Shown in pieces: positions 8,735 through 17,264 of a stretch of DNA of 64,000 nucleotides. The DNA is from Arsenophonus nilaparvatae (GTDB taxonomy: Bacteria; Pseudomonadota; Gammaproteobacteria; Enterobacterales; Enterobacteriaceae): assembly GCF_000757905.1 (NCBI RefSeq), contig NZ_JRLH01000005.1; one strand, 5' to 3'. The notes beneath the pieces are model-generated. The model was not told the DNA's origin. It searched no databases and saw only the letters and a list, made by a program, of their open reading frames with translations. Within the stretch, counting starts at the first letter, position 1; every line of letters starts with the position of its first letter. A program made the position numbers and the translations under genes.

Positions 8735-9511
8735 ATGATGAAAAAATATATTGCCAAAATAGTGGCAGCGGTTGCACTTTTTTTGTTGGTCATTGGCCAG
8801 AATTGGGCGGCGGAGAATAAAGTGACCGTTTTTGCTGCTGCATCGTTAACCAATGCCTTAAATGATATCGTAACGCAATATGAAAAGGATCATAATACTA
8901 AAATTATTGCCGCTTATGCTTCCTCCTCAACGTTAGCCAGACAAATTGAACAGGGTGCTCCGGCCGATATTTTTATCTCTGCTGACCAACAATGGATGGA
9001 TTATGTGCAACAGAAACAACTTATGGTTAATGCCAGTCGCCATACTTTGTTAGGTAATAATTTAGTTCTTATTGCGCCAATAAATTCAACACTAAAACCA
9101 ATCACAATTAGCCAAAAAACTGATTGGCGCACACTTGCCAATGGTGAACGAATTGCTGTCGGTGATCCTGATCATGTCCCGGTTGGTATCTATGCTAAAC
9201 AGGCACTAGTTGCTTTAGGCGCCTGGAAAACCGTTGATACAATGTTAGCCAGAACCAATAATGTTCGCAGTGGTATGGCATTAGTTGAGTTGAATGAAGC
9301 ACCATTAGGCATAGTGTATGGCTCTGATGTGGGGGTGAGTAAAAAGGTTAAAGTAGTTGGCATATTTCCAGAGAACAGTTATAACGCTATCGAATACCCG
9401 ATGGCGATTGTCAAAAATCATCAGACTAATCAGGTTAACGATTTTTTTGCCTATTTAAAAACGCCGGCCGCAGCGGCAACATTTAAACATTATGGTTTTA
9501 GGCCATTATAG
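8735..9511 (+). CDS. modA: Molybdate-binding periplasmic protein
   Basis: ModA captures molybdate in the periplasm and hands it to ModBC. The protein has a signal peptide (KKYIAKI followed by a hydrophobic core, cleavage near NWAAE). The mature chain carries the typical blocks VFAAASLTNALNDI, GAPADIFISADQQWMDY and ALVELNEAPLGIVYGSDV. I place the start at 8735 or 8738 because AAAGG lies 5-8 bases upstream; the ATG at 8720 has no ribosome site and almost touches the operator. The length of about 257 residues then matches E. coli. It is the first gene of modABC, and ModE regulation is expected from the operator. Confidence 0.95.
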   Translation: MMKKYIAKIVAAVALFLLVIGQNWAAENKVTVFAAASLTNALNDIVTQYEKDHNTKIIAAYASSSTLARQIEQGAPADIFISADQQWMDYVQQKQLMVNASRHTLLGNNLVLIAPINSTLKPITISQKTDWRTLANGERIAVGDPDHVPVGIYAKQALVALGAWKTVDTMLARTNNVRSGMALVELNEAPLGIVYGSDVGVSKKVKVVGIFPENSYNAIEYPMAIVKNHQTNQVNDFFAYLKTPAAAATFKHYGFRPL

Positions 9512-9528
9512 GAAATTAATTTTTGCAG

Positions 9529-10221
9529 ATGCTAAGTGAATATGAGTGGCAAGCTATTATTTTAAGCTTAAAAGTATCGAGTGTTGCGGTATTGGTGAGT
9601 CTGCCTTTAGGAATATTAATGGCCTGGATCTTGGTGCGTTGTCATTTTCCGGGCAAAACATTACTCGATAGTCTGATCCATTTACCGCTAGTATTACCGC
9701 CAGTAGTGGTAGGTTATCTCCTTTTACTGTCATTTGGTCGCCATGGGGCAATAGGTGAATGGCTATACGATTGGTTTGGATTTAGTTTTACTTTTAGTTG
9801 GCGAGGTGCCGCTTTAGCTTCTGCCATCATCGCTTTTCCATTGTTGGTTAGAGCAATAAGATTAGCATTGGAGGGGGTTGATAGACGCCTTGAGCAGGCC
9901 GCCCGAACCTTAGGCGCTAATCCATTACGGGTTTTTTTTACCATCACCTTACCGCTTATCTTACCGGGAATTATTGTCGGTATGGTTTTGTCTTTTGCTC
10001 GTTCACTAGGTGAATTTGGTGCCACGATTACCTTTGTTTCTAATATTCCAGGAGAAACCAGAACCATTCCATTAGCCATGTATACTCTAATTGAAACACC
10101 AGGCGCAGAAATAGCCGCGGCTCGTTTATGTATTATTGCTATCATCTTAGCCTTGCTGTCGTTACTTTTTTCTGAATGGTTAACTCGTTGTAGCAGAAAA
10201 CGCTTGGGGGCAATGTGTTAG
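9529..10221 (+). CDS. modB: Molybdate ABC transporter permease
   Basis: ModB is the inner-membrane channel of the molybdate importer. The 230-residue protein has about five hydrophobic helices and the permease EAA-type loop EQAARTLGANPLRVFFTITLPL, which contacts the ATPase. FARSLGEFGATITF and ETRTIPLAMYTLI are also characteristic. I chose the ATG at 9529 over an upstream TTG because the resulting N-terminus, MLSEYEWQAI, aligns with E. coli ModB. It follows modA by 17 bases and its stop overlaps the modC start. Confidence 0.95.
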   Translation: MLSEYEWQAIILSLKVSSVAVLVSLPLGILMAWILVRCHFPGKTLLDSLIHLPLVLPPVVVGYLLLLSFGRHGAIGEWLYDWFGFSFTFSWRGAALASAIIAFPLLVRAIRLALEGVDRRLEQAARTLGANPLRVFFTITLPLILPGIIVGMVLSFARSLGEFGATITFVSNIPGETRTIPLAMYTLIETPGAEIAAARLCIIAIILALLSLLFSEWLTRCSRKRLGAMC

Positions 10222-11279
10222 CTTTGCGTCTGCAACAGCAGCTAGGGGATTTATCGCTCTATGCCGATACCACACTTTCAACTCAAGGCATCACCGCTAT
10301 TTTTGGCGTTTCCGGTGTTGGCAAAACCTCCCTGATAAACCTGATAGGTGGGCTTACCAAACCTGATAAAGGACAGATTATTTTTAATGATCGGGTTTTA
10401 GTCGATACGGATAAAGGTCTGTTTGTACCACCAGAAAGGCGTAAAATGGGTTATGTTTTTCAAGATGCGCGCCTGTTTCCACATTATAGCGTCAAAGGTA
10501 ATTTGCAATATGGCATGTCTCGCGCAATGAAATCACACTTTGATGATATTGTTCAATTGCTCGGTATTGAAACATTATTGCCGCGCTTGCCAGCTATGTT
10601 GTCAGGTGGCGAAAAACAACGAGTGGCTATTGGCCGCGCATTATTAACCGCGCCTGAATTATTATTAATGGATGAGCCATTAGCTTCGTTAGATTTACCA
10701 CGCAAAAGAGAGTTACTTCCCTATTTGGAAAAGTTATCGCAAGATATCCAAATCCCTATTCTCTATGTCAGTCATAATCTGGATGAAATAGTCCGGTTGG
10801 CTGATAATGTAATTGTTATGTCAGCAGGTAAAATTGAAGCAGTCGCGCCATTAGCTGATATTTGGTCAAGCAGTATTTTCCGTCCCTGGCTGCAAGCTGA
10901 TGCATTAAGTAGTATCTTAAATGTTAAGGTGATCGAGCATCATAGCCTTTATACCATGTCATCGGTTGCTATATCGGATCAACGATTGTGGCTTCCCCAG
11001 TTGCAATTTCAATTAGGTCAATCGGTTCGGATCCGTATTGATGCTACAGACGTTTCTTTAACCTTACATAAGCCAACGCAAACGACGATTCGTAATATAT
11101 TAAGCGTTAGAGTAGTGGAGTGCATTGATGACAGCGAGCAAATAGATGTTAAGTTAGCAATAGATAGCCACTTTATCTGGGCCAGGATCACGCGTTGGGC
11201 AAGAGATGAGCTAGAAATAAAGCCGGGTAAATGGGTTTATGCCCAAATCAAGAGTCTATCGCTAACTCGGCGGCTTTAA
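10215..11279 (+). CDS. modC: Molybdate ABC transporter ATP-binding protein
   Basis: ModC hydrolyses ATP to drive molybdate import. The 354 residues show Walker A (GVSGVGKTS, about residue 31), the signature LSGGEKQR, Walker B (LLLMDEPLASLD) and the switch His in YVSHNLDE. The C-terminal third is the Mop-type molybdate-binding domain (VRIRIDATDVSL through LEIKPGKWVYAQIKS), which allows feedback inhibition by molybdate in this family. Translation starts at a GTG inside the last codons of modB (7-base overlap), suggesting coupling. This is the last gene of the operon. Confidence 0.95.
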   Translation: MLALRLQQQLGDLSLYADTTLSTQGITAIFGVSGVGKTSLINLIGGLTKPDKGQIIFNDRVLVDTDKGLFVPPERRKMGYVFQDARLFPHYSVKGNLQYGMSRAMKSHFDDIVQLLGIETLLPRLPAMLSGGEKQRVAIGRALLTAPELLLMDEPLASLDLPRKRELLPYLEKLSQDIQIPILYVSHNLDEIVRLADNVIVMSAGKIEAVAPLADIWSSSIFRPWLQADALSSILNVKVIEHHSLYTMSSVAISDQRLWLPQLQFQLGQSVRIRIDATDVSLTLHKPTQTTIRNILSVRVVECIDDSEQIDVKLAIDSHFIWARITRWARDELEIKPGKWVYAQIKSLSLTRRL

Positions 11280-11346
11280 TTCTAATGATGATGCAATATT
11301 TGCGAACAAAGATTATTAGTCAGTTGTGCAAATAGCTTTACAGCCT

Positions 11347-12165
11347 TTATAACACATATTTTTCGATCACTTGAGCGATCCCTGGCGCGCTATTTTGATC
11401 GGTAATTATATCAGCATGTTTTTTCACCTCATCACAGCTATTACCCATTGCAACGCCGAGGTCTGCGGCAGTTAGCATACTGACATCATTGAAATTATCA
11501 CCAAAAGCTATCACATCTTTCATCGTCAAACCTTGTGATTCGACCCAACGTTGTAAACGCAAACCTTTGCTATTGCCTTTTTTAGCAATATCAACTTGAT
11601 CAAACCATGACCACTCGCAAGCAAGCTCCAGCTCTTGTTGAATAGTTTGGCTAAAAGTACGTAATTTTTCGATATCAGGCGTACAAGTGGCAAATTTCCA
11701 AATAGCCGTAACCTGTTGGATTGCTGTATTAAAATCGTCAATTTTATGGATATTGGGACGTTGATTTTCAGGTAAAGAATCTGCCCATTTCAATGTTCGT
11801 TCAATAGCATCATTATGTTGTTGATATAGCATGGCGTCATCAACATACATCAAGTGGTTGATATCGGTACCTTGTAAATAGGCAACTACCTTAGTCGCTT
11901 CTGCTGCTGATAACGGATCCGATTCCAGCACTTTTTTAGCATGATAGTCATAGAGATAAGTACCATTGCAACAAATTGCCGGCGTATCTAAATTCAGTGC
12001 TTGATAAAATGGGTGAATAGCAACGTGATGGCGGCCGGTAGCAATAATAACTTTGATCCCTTGGCGACGAGCTTGGTTTATAGCTGCTAAAGATTGTGGC
12101 AAGATCTGTTTTTGTGGATCCAATAGAGTACCATCGAGATCTAAAGCGATGACGCGATATGACAT
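11347..12165 (-). CDS. ybhA: HAD-family sugar/pyridoxal phosphate phosphatase YbhA
   Basis: This is a 272-residue HAD hydrolase of the Cof type. Motif I is DLDGTLL (residues 8-14, nucleophile Asp8), motif II lies in VIIATGRH, and motif IV is FGDNFNDVSML. The cap domain contains CNGTYLYDYHAKKVLESDPL, close to E. coli YbhA, which removes phosphate from pyridoxal 5'-phosphate and some sugar phosphates. The order modC-ybhA-pgl is the same as in E. coli, although two extra genes now sit before pgl. Confidence 0.93.
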   Translation of the reverse strand: MSYRVIALDLDGTLLDPQKQILPQSLAAINQARRQGIKVIIATGRHHVAIHPFYQALNLDTPAICCNGTYLYDYHAKKVLESDPLSAAEATKVVAYLQGTDINHLMYVDDAMLYQQHNDAIERTLKWADSLPENQRPNIHKIDDFNTAIQQVTAIWKFATCTPDIEKLRTFSQTIQQELELACEWSWFDQVDIAKKGNSKGLRLQRWVESQGLTMKDVIAFGDNFNDVSMLTAADLGVAMGNSCDEVKKHADIITDQNSAPGIAQVIEKYVL

Positions 12166-12926
12166 AAATCAGCCTCATTAAATAGTGATATAGCATTTAA
12201 TCTAGCTAGTAATTTTAAACAATGTAACTTAGTAAATTATTTATCTTACAGGTGCAAACCGATAAATTTTTTCAAATCTAATCATATCGAATAATAGACG
12301 TTAACTAAACCAGAAAAAATAAATAATTACCCTAGGGGATAATAAACTAGCAACATAATTGAATATTAATAAGCAGCAAAATTTTTGGCCCGTTGAGTTA
12401 ATAAATGGACATTTTTTTTAATTTAATGTCAATGTTGTTAATTTTAAATCGATATTTATTGTCTTTTTTAACAATAAATGCTCCTATCTGAACAGCGTAT
12501 TTTAATATTAGTATTTAAATTTATTATGCTGATGGTTGTTAATTTTAACTGATATTTTGGTTAGATGATAAATTAGATATTAATTTATTATATTTTATAA
12601 AAATGGATTATTTATGAATTAAAATTCTTCTTATTATTAAATATAACGTTAGAATAATTTAACTAAGATTTGCTGAAATTATATTTATATCCTATTTAAT
12701 ATATTATTTTATTTGTTATTTGATGGTCATAATTTTTTACATAAAGACCAATATATTAATTTTTTATTTTATTTATATTTAAGTGAAATATTTTTTTAAG
12801 CAAAAAATAGATTAATTAAATTGATATTTTAGTTTTATAGGCATAATAATTTAGCCTGCTGTAAGTAATGTTATATAAAAATAGTGTTAATTATTAAAAG
12901 TAGAAATTATTTAAGGGATGTATTAA
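12166..12926. other. Long AT-rich spacer
   Basis: About 760 bases with only short runs of sense codons in any frame. It separates ybhA from the chitin-active protein gene and marks the left edge of an accessory insertion between ybhA and pgl. Apart from promoter-like AT sequence I see nothing in it. Confidence 0.5.
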
Positions 12927-13526
12927 ATGAAAAGTAAATTACTATTAGCCCCGTTAGCACTCATGTGTGCTGCCAATATTGCAACTGCATCTGCAAAACC
13001 GGAACCACAGCATAGTTTTATTTTTGAACCTAAGAGCCGGGCAGTTTTATGTTGGATACATGAAAATAATAATTGTGGCGCTGTTGAATATGATCCTATG
13101 TCTATTGAAGGGCCGAAAGGTTTTCCGCAAGGCGGTGCTCGTGATGGTAAGATAGCTAGTGGTGATAATTCATCATTTTATAAACTCAACGAACAAAGTG
13201 TAGATCGCTGGAAAAAAGTACCGCTAACTTCAGGCAAAAACACCTTTCGTTGGTCGCTAACCCAGACACACAGAACAGAAAAATGGGAGTTTTTTATTAC
13301 TAAACAGGATTGGAATCCCAATGCACCATTAACCCGTGCCTCTTTTGATTTAAAACCGTTCTGTGAGCGTTTTGACGGTGGTGAGATGCCAGCTAAAGAT
13401 CAAATTTATTTTGATTGTGATGTTCCACAACGCACTGGTTATCAAGTTATTTTAGGTGTTTGGTCAATTGCTGATACGGCAAATGCTTTTTATCAAGTTG
13501 TCGATGTGGATATGCAAGCTAAATAA
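12927..13526 (+). CDS. AA10 (CBP21-like) chitin-binding / lytic polysaccharide monooxygenase family protein
   Basis: This is a 199-residue secreted protein. It aligns over its whole length with Serratia CBP21, a copper enzyme that cleaves chitin: shared blocks include EPKSRAVLC, GFPQGGARDGKIAS, LTRASFDLKPFC and IADTANAFYQ. Cys 42, 50, 146 and 164 correspond to the two CBP21 disulfides, His115 to the second copper ligand and Phe188 to the axial Phe. The first ligand must be the mature N-terminal His. Here it corresponds to His29, but the best signal peptidase site (ASA before Lys24) would leave KPEPQ in front of it. Either a second trim occurs or the protein only binds chitin. It is a single gene, plausible in a bacterium meeting insect cuticle or peritrophic matrix. 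Confidence 0.88.
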   Translation: MKSKLLLAPLALMCAANIATASAKPEPQHSFIFEPKSRAVLCWIHENNNCGAVEYDPMSIEGPKGFPQGGARDGKIASGDNSSFYKLNEQSVDRWKKVPLTSGKNTFRWSLTQTHRTEKWEFFITKQDWNPNAPLTRASFDLKPFCERFDGGEMPAKDQIYFDCDVPQRTGYQVILGVWSIADTANAFYQVVDVDMQAK

Positions 13527-13623
13527 TATTAATAGCCATTTTTAGTGTGTGAAGTAACCAATATTATAATTTCAAATCAGATTTACAAACTTTTGTATTA
13601 TGCAATATTTACTATTATTAATT

Positions 13624-13655
13624 GCTAGCTATTTCTACTTAGCTAGCTTTTATCA
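13624..13655 (+). terminator. Probable terminator downstream of the AA10 gene
   Basis: GCTAGCTA and TAGCTAGC form a perfect 8-bp stem with an 8-base loop, followed by TTTTATC. Confidence 0.6.
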
Positions 13656-13730
13656 AATAATTTAGTGTAATGTAAGTTTATTGGTATTTGATATTAATCA
13701 TTGGTAATTTTCATTAGCAGAAATAAATTT

Positions 13731-14297
13731 TCACCCCTCATGTTGGATAATTTTTTGCCAAATATTGGCAACATGGTTCACTTGATAAAGCGCACAATTA
13801 AGCGCATTATCTTGCGTTTTAACCATTGACAACTCACTTTGTAGATTAAAGCCAAGGTTCATTCCCATATCGATAATAGTGTGTACATCACGATCATTAC
13901 CGACATGCCAAAAAGGGGTTAAATTTGATCTTTCATAAGCACCTCTTAAGACAAAATTAGCGCTTTTCCCCCAGACTTTTAAACCATCCATTCGTTCTTG
14001 TGCATTTTCGCGCGCCCAGAAATGTAATTCACGCAGAACATTATCAATTAGCGGTAAACTTTTTTTGGCAATCGTTGCTCGAGCTTCATTAGATTGGCAT
14101 AACCACCATTTTATGGTTTCGCCATTAACTGTTCCACCGGCAGACATTGATGAAGAGAGATCGACAGCTTGATAAAAGGCAGCACCGGTTTCACCGGTTG
14201 TTGGATCAAAAAAAACCGCACCGATTGCTACAATGGCGGCGCAACTGCCCATGCCCATGGTTTCTAAGTCTACCATTAAATTTTCGCGGGGTTTCAT
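13731..14297 (-). CDS. Phage-type DEDD 3'-5' exonuclease
   Basis: A 188-residue protein beginning MKPRENLMVDLETMG. Asp10 and Glu12 fit the first motif of DEDD exonucleases, and the following blocks (AAIVAIGAVFFDPTTGETGAAFY, IKWWLCQSNEAR, LKVWGKSANFVLRGAYE) are typical of the small 3'-5' exonucleases of lambdoid prophages (RNase T / Rv2179c-like fold). Such proteins degrade DNA or RNA from the 3' end; the substrate here is unknown. No other phage gene lies nearby, so it is an orphan. It is convergent with the AA10 gene, and both lie in the extra segment between ybhA and pgl. Confidence 0.8.
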   Translation of the reverse strand: MKPRENLMVDLETMGMGSCAAIVAIGAVFFDPTTGETGAAFYQAVDLSSSMSAGGTVNGETIKWWLCQSNEARATIAKKSLPLIDNVLRELHFWARENAQERMDGLKVWGKSANFVLRGAYERSNLTPFWHVGNDRDVHTIIDMGMNLGFNLQSELSMVKTQDNALNCALYQVNHVANIWQKIIQHEG

Positions 14298-14896
14298 TAC
14301 TATTCCTTAATTTTTTATTAACACTTAATGGTGTTAATCTGCTCATCCTGATATTTTCGGTTTATTATTTTAAAATTTTGCTCACGGCTTTCTGATGTTA
14401 TTTATGACTTAATTATGCGAGACTGATAAAATCTATATAAAGCGATTGGTCAAATAAACTCGGCTTATATGTTGCTTACAGTAAACAATAATGTGAAATT
14501 TATATTAAATATTTAATGGCTATATTGATTATATTGCGTTTTTGTTAAGATATTTTTATTAACAAAAAAATATCTTATATATTTATATAATATTATTTTT
14601 TTACTTTTTAACAACAGATTTTTTATAGGATTTAATTTAATTGGTGATAATCTGAATACTAAATTTAGTTGAATAAGGCTATATTCAATGGCTCTCAACA
14701 GTCAAGTAATTATTATCGGTAAATATAAACTTTAGTCACACAGTGATAATTTATAAAAACCTGCAATATAGTGACATCAGTCAGCTGATGCATAAATTTT
14801 TTTATTAACCATTTGGCTATTTTTGTCATTATTTAGCAGCAAATCGGATATGATAACTAAGGCTATTTTGTCGAATCATTTCTGAGGAGTTAAGCA
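14298..14896. other. AT-rich spacer upstream of pgl
   Basis: About 600 bases without a supported gene; a 61-codon frame on the minus strand is low-complexity and has no family features. The spacer contains a perfect dyad at 14775-14790 (CATCAG, 4 bases, CTGATG), roughly 105 bases before pgl, that could be an operator. Confidence 0.4.
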
Positions 14897-15889
14897 ATGA
14901 AACAGGTGGTGTATGTTGCCAGTCCAGAAAGCAAGCAAATTCATGTTTGGTCAATGGATGAAAAGGGCAAACTGACATTATTGCAACAGTTGACATTACC
15001 AGGTGAAGTACAGCCGATGCAGATTAGTCGTGATGGTCGACACCTTTATGTTGGTATCCGTCCTGATTTTGCGATTATTACTTATCTTATTTCAGCTGAA
15101 GGAAAACTCAGCCAACAGGCCATTACCGCTATTCCCGCCACGCCAACCCATATTGAAACTGATAATCAGGGGCGTTGGTTATTTATTCCCTCTTACCATC
15201 AAGGTAATTTAATGGTGTTACCGGTTGATCAACAGGGGATCGCTCAATCACCAATTCAAGTTATTGGCGATTTAAAACATCCCCATGCATCGGGAGTAAG
15301 TTTTGATAATTCACACTTGTTTGTCCCTTGTCTAGGGGAAGATCAGATCCGCGTTTATACCATCAATGACAATGGACATTTAACCGAACAGGTTGCTTAT
15401 CGGATCACAACTAACGAAGGCGCAGGGCCTCGCCATTTGGCATTTTCACCCAACCACACCGCTTTTTATTGTTTAAATGAGCTAGATGCCACCATTAATG
15501 TTTATTCTGCATTTGAACCTTATCAGCAAAAGCAAAATTGTGACATTTTAGCTGCCGGAGCGGTATGTAAACCTTGGGCTGCCGATATCCATATTACGCC
15601 AAATGGTCGTCATCTTTATGCTAGTGAACGTTCTGCCAGTATTATTCGCCACTTCGAGGTGACAGCAGAGGGGTTAGTATTAACGCCGATGGCAGCTTAT
15701 GCAACCGAAACTCAACCGCGTGGCTTCAATATTGATCAAAGCGGTCATTTTTTGCTGGCTGCAGGCCAAAAGTCCGATCATATTGCGGTTTATAAAATAG
15801 ATGCGGTGACTGGCGTGCTACAAGCATTAGATCGGTATCCGGTTGGCAAAGGGCCGATGTGGATCACGACCCATATAATTGAAAACTAA
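14897..15889 (+). CDS. pgl: 6-phosphogluconolactonase
   Basis: Pgl hydrolyses 6-phosphogluconolactone in the oxidative pentose phosphate pathway. The 330-residue protein is of the seven-bladed propeller type, with repeated blade motifs (LYVGIRPDF, GAGPRHLAFSP, WAADIHITPNGRHLYASER, ETQPRGFNIDQSGHFLLAAGQ). Start and length match E. coli Pgl (331), and a GAGGAG ribosome site precedes the ATG. gnd, the next enzyme of the pathway, is at the far end of the window. It is convergent with bioA, 12 bases apart. E. coli ybhD, ybhH and ybhI, which follow pgl there, are absent here. Confidence 0.95.
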   Translation: MKQVVYVASPESKQIHVWSMDEKGKLTLLQQLTLPGEVQPMQISRDGRHLYVGIRPDFAIITYLISAEGKLSQQAITAIPATPTHIETDNQGRWLFIPSYHQGNLMVLPVDQQGIAQSPIQVIGDLKHPHASGVSFDNSHLFVPCLGEDQIRVYTINDNGHLTEQVAYRITTNEGAGPRHLAFSPNHTAFYCLNELDATINVYSAFEPYQQKQNCDILAAGAVCKPWAADIHITPNGRHLYASERSASIIRHFEVTAEGLVLTPMAAYATETQPRGFNIDQSGHFLLAAGQKSDHIAVYKIDAVTGVLQALDRYPVGKGPMWITTHIIEN

Positions 15890-15901
15890 ATTATTTTTAA
15901 T

Positions 15902-17176
15902 TTACAGCTTGATGACTATTTTTTTTATCGCTTGCGTTAACTTAGTCAGCTGTTCAGCGGTAATAATATAGGGTGGCATTAAATAAATTAATTTACCAAA
16001 TGGCCGGATCCAGACTCCCTCAGCAACAAAATGACGTTGTAATTCAGGCACATTGACGGGGCTTTTCATTTCAACAACACCAATTGCGCCTAAAACTCGC
16101 ACGTCAGCAACTTGTGGTTGATCTCGCAGTGGGTAGAGTTCAGCCATTAATTGAGTTTCAATGTTTTTCACCCATTTTTGCCATGGGCTATTCCTTAGTA
16201 ATGTTATGCTCGCATCAGCGATCGCGCAGGCTAGTGGGTTGCCCATAAAAGTGGGCCCATGCATAAAACAGCCGGCTTTACCTAGGCTGATAGTGTCTGC
16301 GATAGAACGGCTGGTCAGAGTGGCTGACAGAGTAACATAACCACCGGTTAGCGCTTTACCTAAACATAAAATATCCGGCGCAATGCCGCTGTGTTGACAA
16401 GCAAATAATTTGCCGGTACGGCCAAAACCGGTGGCGATTTCATCGGCAATCAGCAAAATATTATAGCGATCGCATAATTCTCTCACAGCCGTCAAATAAT
16501 TAGGGTGATAAATTCGCATACCGCCCGCTCCCTGAACGATCGGCTCAACGATAATGGCAGCAATTTTGTCTGCCCGTTCGGTTAGTATTTTTTGTAATGG
16601 GATCAGAGAGTCAGCTTGCCATTGTTGATAAAAACCGCATTGAGGTGCTTGCACGAAAATATGTTCGGGTAGATAGCCCCGATAAAGACTATGCATCGAA
16701 TTTTCCGGATCGCAAACTGACATAGCACCAAAGGTATCACCATGATATCCTTGTTGTAAGGCAATAAACTGGTGGCGCGCTTCGCCTCGCGCCTGCCAAT
16801 ATTGTAATGCCATTTTTAATGCCACCTCGACCGCAACTGAGCCGGAATCAGCCAGAAAAATACACTCTAATTTATCATCAGTTATATCGATTAATTGTCG
16901 GCACAAAGCAGTCGCTGCCGGATGTGTGATGCCGCCAAACATTACATGGGACATTTTCGTTAATTGCTCTGTAGCGGCTTGATTGAGTACGGGGTGGTTA
17001 TAGCCGTGAATTGCTGCCCACCAGGAAGCCATACCATCAATCAATTTTCTGCCATCAGCTAATTCAAGTTCGACACCTGAAGCGCGCACGACAGGATAGG
17101 CTGGTATTGGTTTGGTCATTGAAGTGTATGGGTGCCAAATATGTTTCGCATCAAAATTAAGATCGTCGATTTTCAT
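15902..17176 (-). CDS. bioA: Adenosylmethionine-8-amino-7-oxononanoate aminotransferase
   Basis: BioA converts KAPA to DAPA with S-adenosylmethionine as amino donor. This 424-residue PLP enzyme (E. coli 429) shows the substrate block HPYTSMTKP, GMASWWAAIHGYNHP, DSGSVAVEVALKMA, and the PLP lysine in LCLGKALTGGY; ADEIATGFGRTG carries the Asp contacting the PLP ring nitrogen. It is transcribed away from bioBFCD across an 88-base shared operator region, as in E. coli. Confidence 0.97.
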   Translation of the reverse strand: MKIDDLNFDAKHIWHPYTSMTKPIPAYPVVRASGVELELADGRKLIDGMASWWAAIHGYNHPVLNQAATEQLTKMSHVMFGGITHPAATALCRQLIDITDDKLECIFLADSGSVAVEVALKMALQYWQARGEARHQFIALQQGYHGDTFGAMSVCDPENSMHSLYRGYLPEHIFVQAPQCGFYQQWQADSLIPLQKILTERADKIAAIIVEPIVQGAGGMRIYHPNYLTAVRELCDRYNILLIADEIATGFGRTGKLFACQHSGIAPDILCLGKALTGGYVTLSATLTSRSIADTISLGKAGCFMHGPTFMGNPLACAIADASITLLRNSPWQKWVKNIETQLMAELYPLRDQPQVADVRVLGAIGVVEMKSPVNVPELQRHFVAEGVWIRPFGKLIYLMPPYIITAEQLTKLTQAIKKIVIKL

Positions 17177-17182
17177 TATCCA

Positions 17183-17215
17183 TAGTCAACTAATTATATT
17201 TATTTTAGTTTACAT
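17183..17215. promoter_or_regulatory. BirA-like biotin operator between bioA and bioB
   Basis: Half sites TAGTCAAC (17183-17190) and GTTTACAT (17208-17215), 17 bases apart, resemble the BirA pattern TTGTAAAC...GTTTACAA with the usual spacing. Each half has about two mismatches. The position between divergent bioA and bioB is exactly where the operator is expected, so biotin-dependent repression of both arms is likely. Confidence 0.65.
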
Positions 17216-17264
17216 GATAACGCAGTTATTTAAACTGGCAATACTTTTTGTTTCAGAAGAGAGA

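Noticed and set aside
9714..10145. 143-codon open frame antisense to modB
   Set aside because: Shadow of modB; the sense protein is an unambiguous permease.
14513..14698. 61-codon frame in the pgl upstream spacer
   Set aside because: AT-driven low-complexity sequence, no ribosome site, no recognisable family.
17112..17264. Longer bioB reaching into bioA
   Set aside because: It would overlap bioA and cross the shared operator; the ATG at 17265 gives the family length and has a ribosome site.
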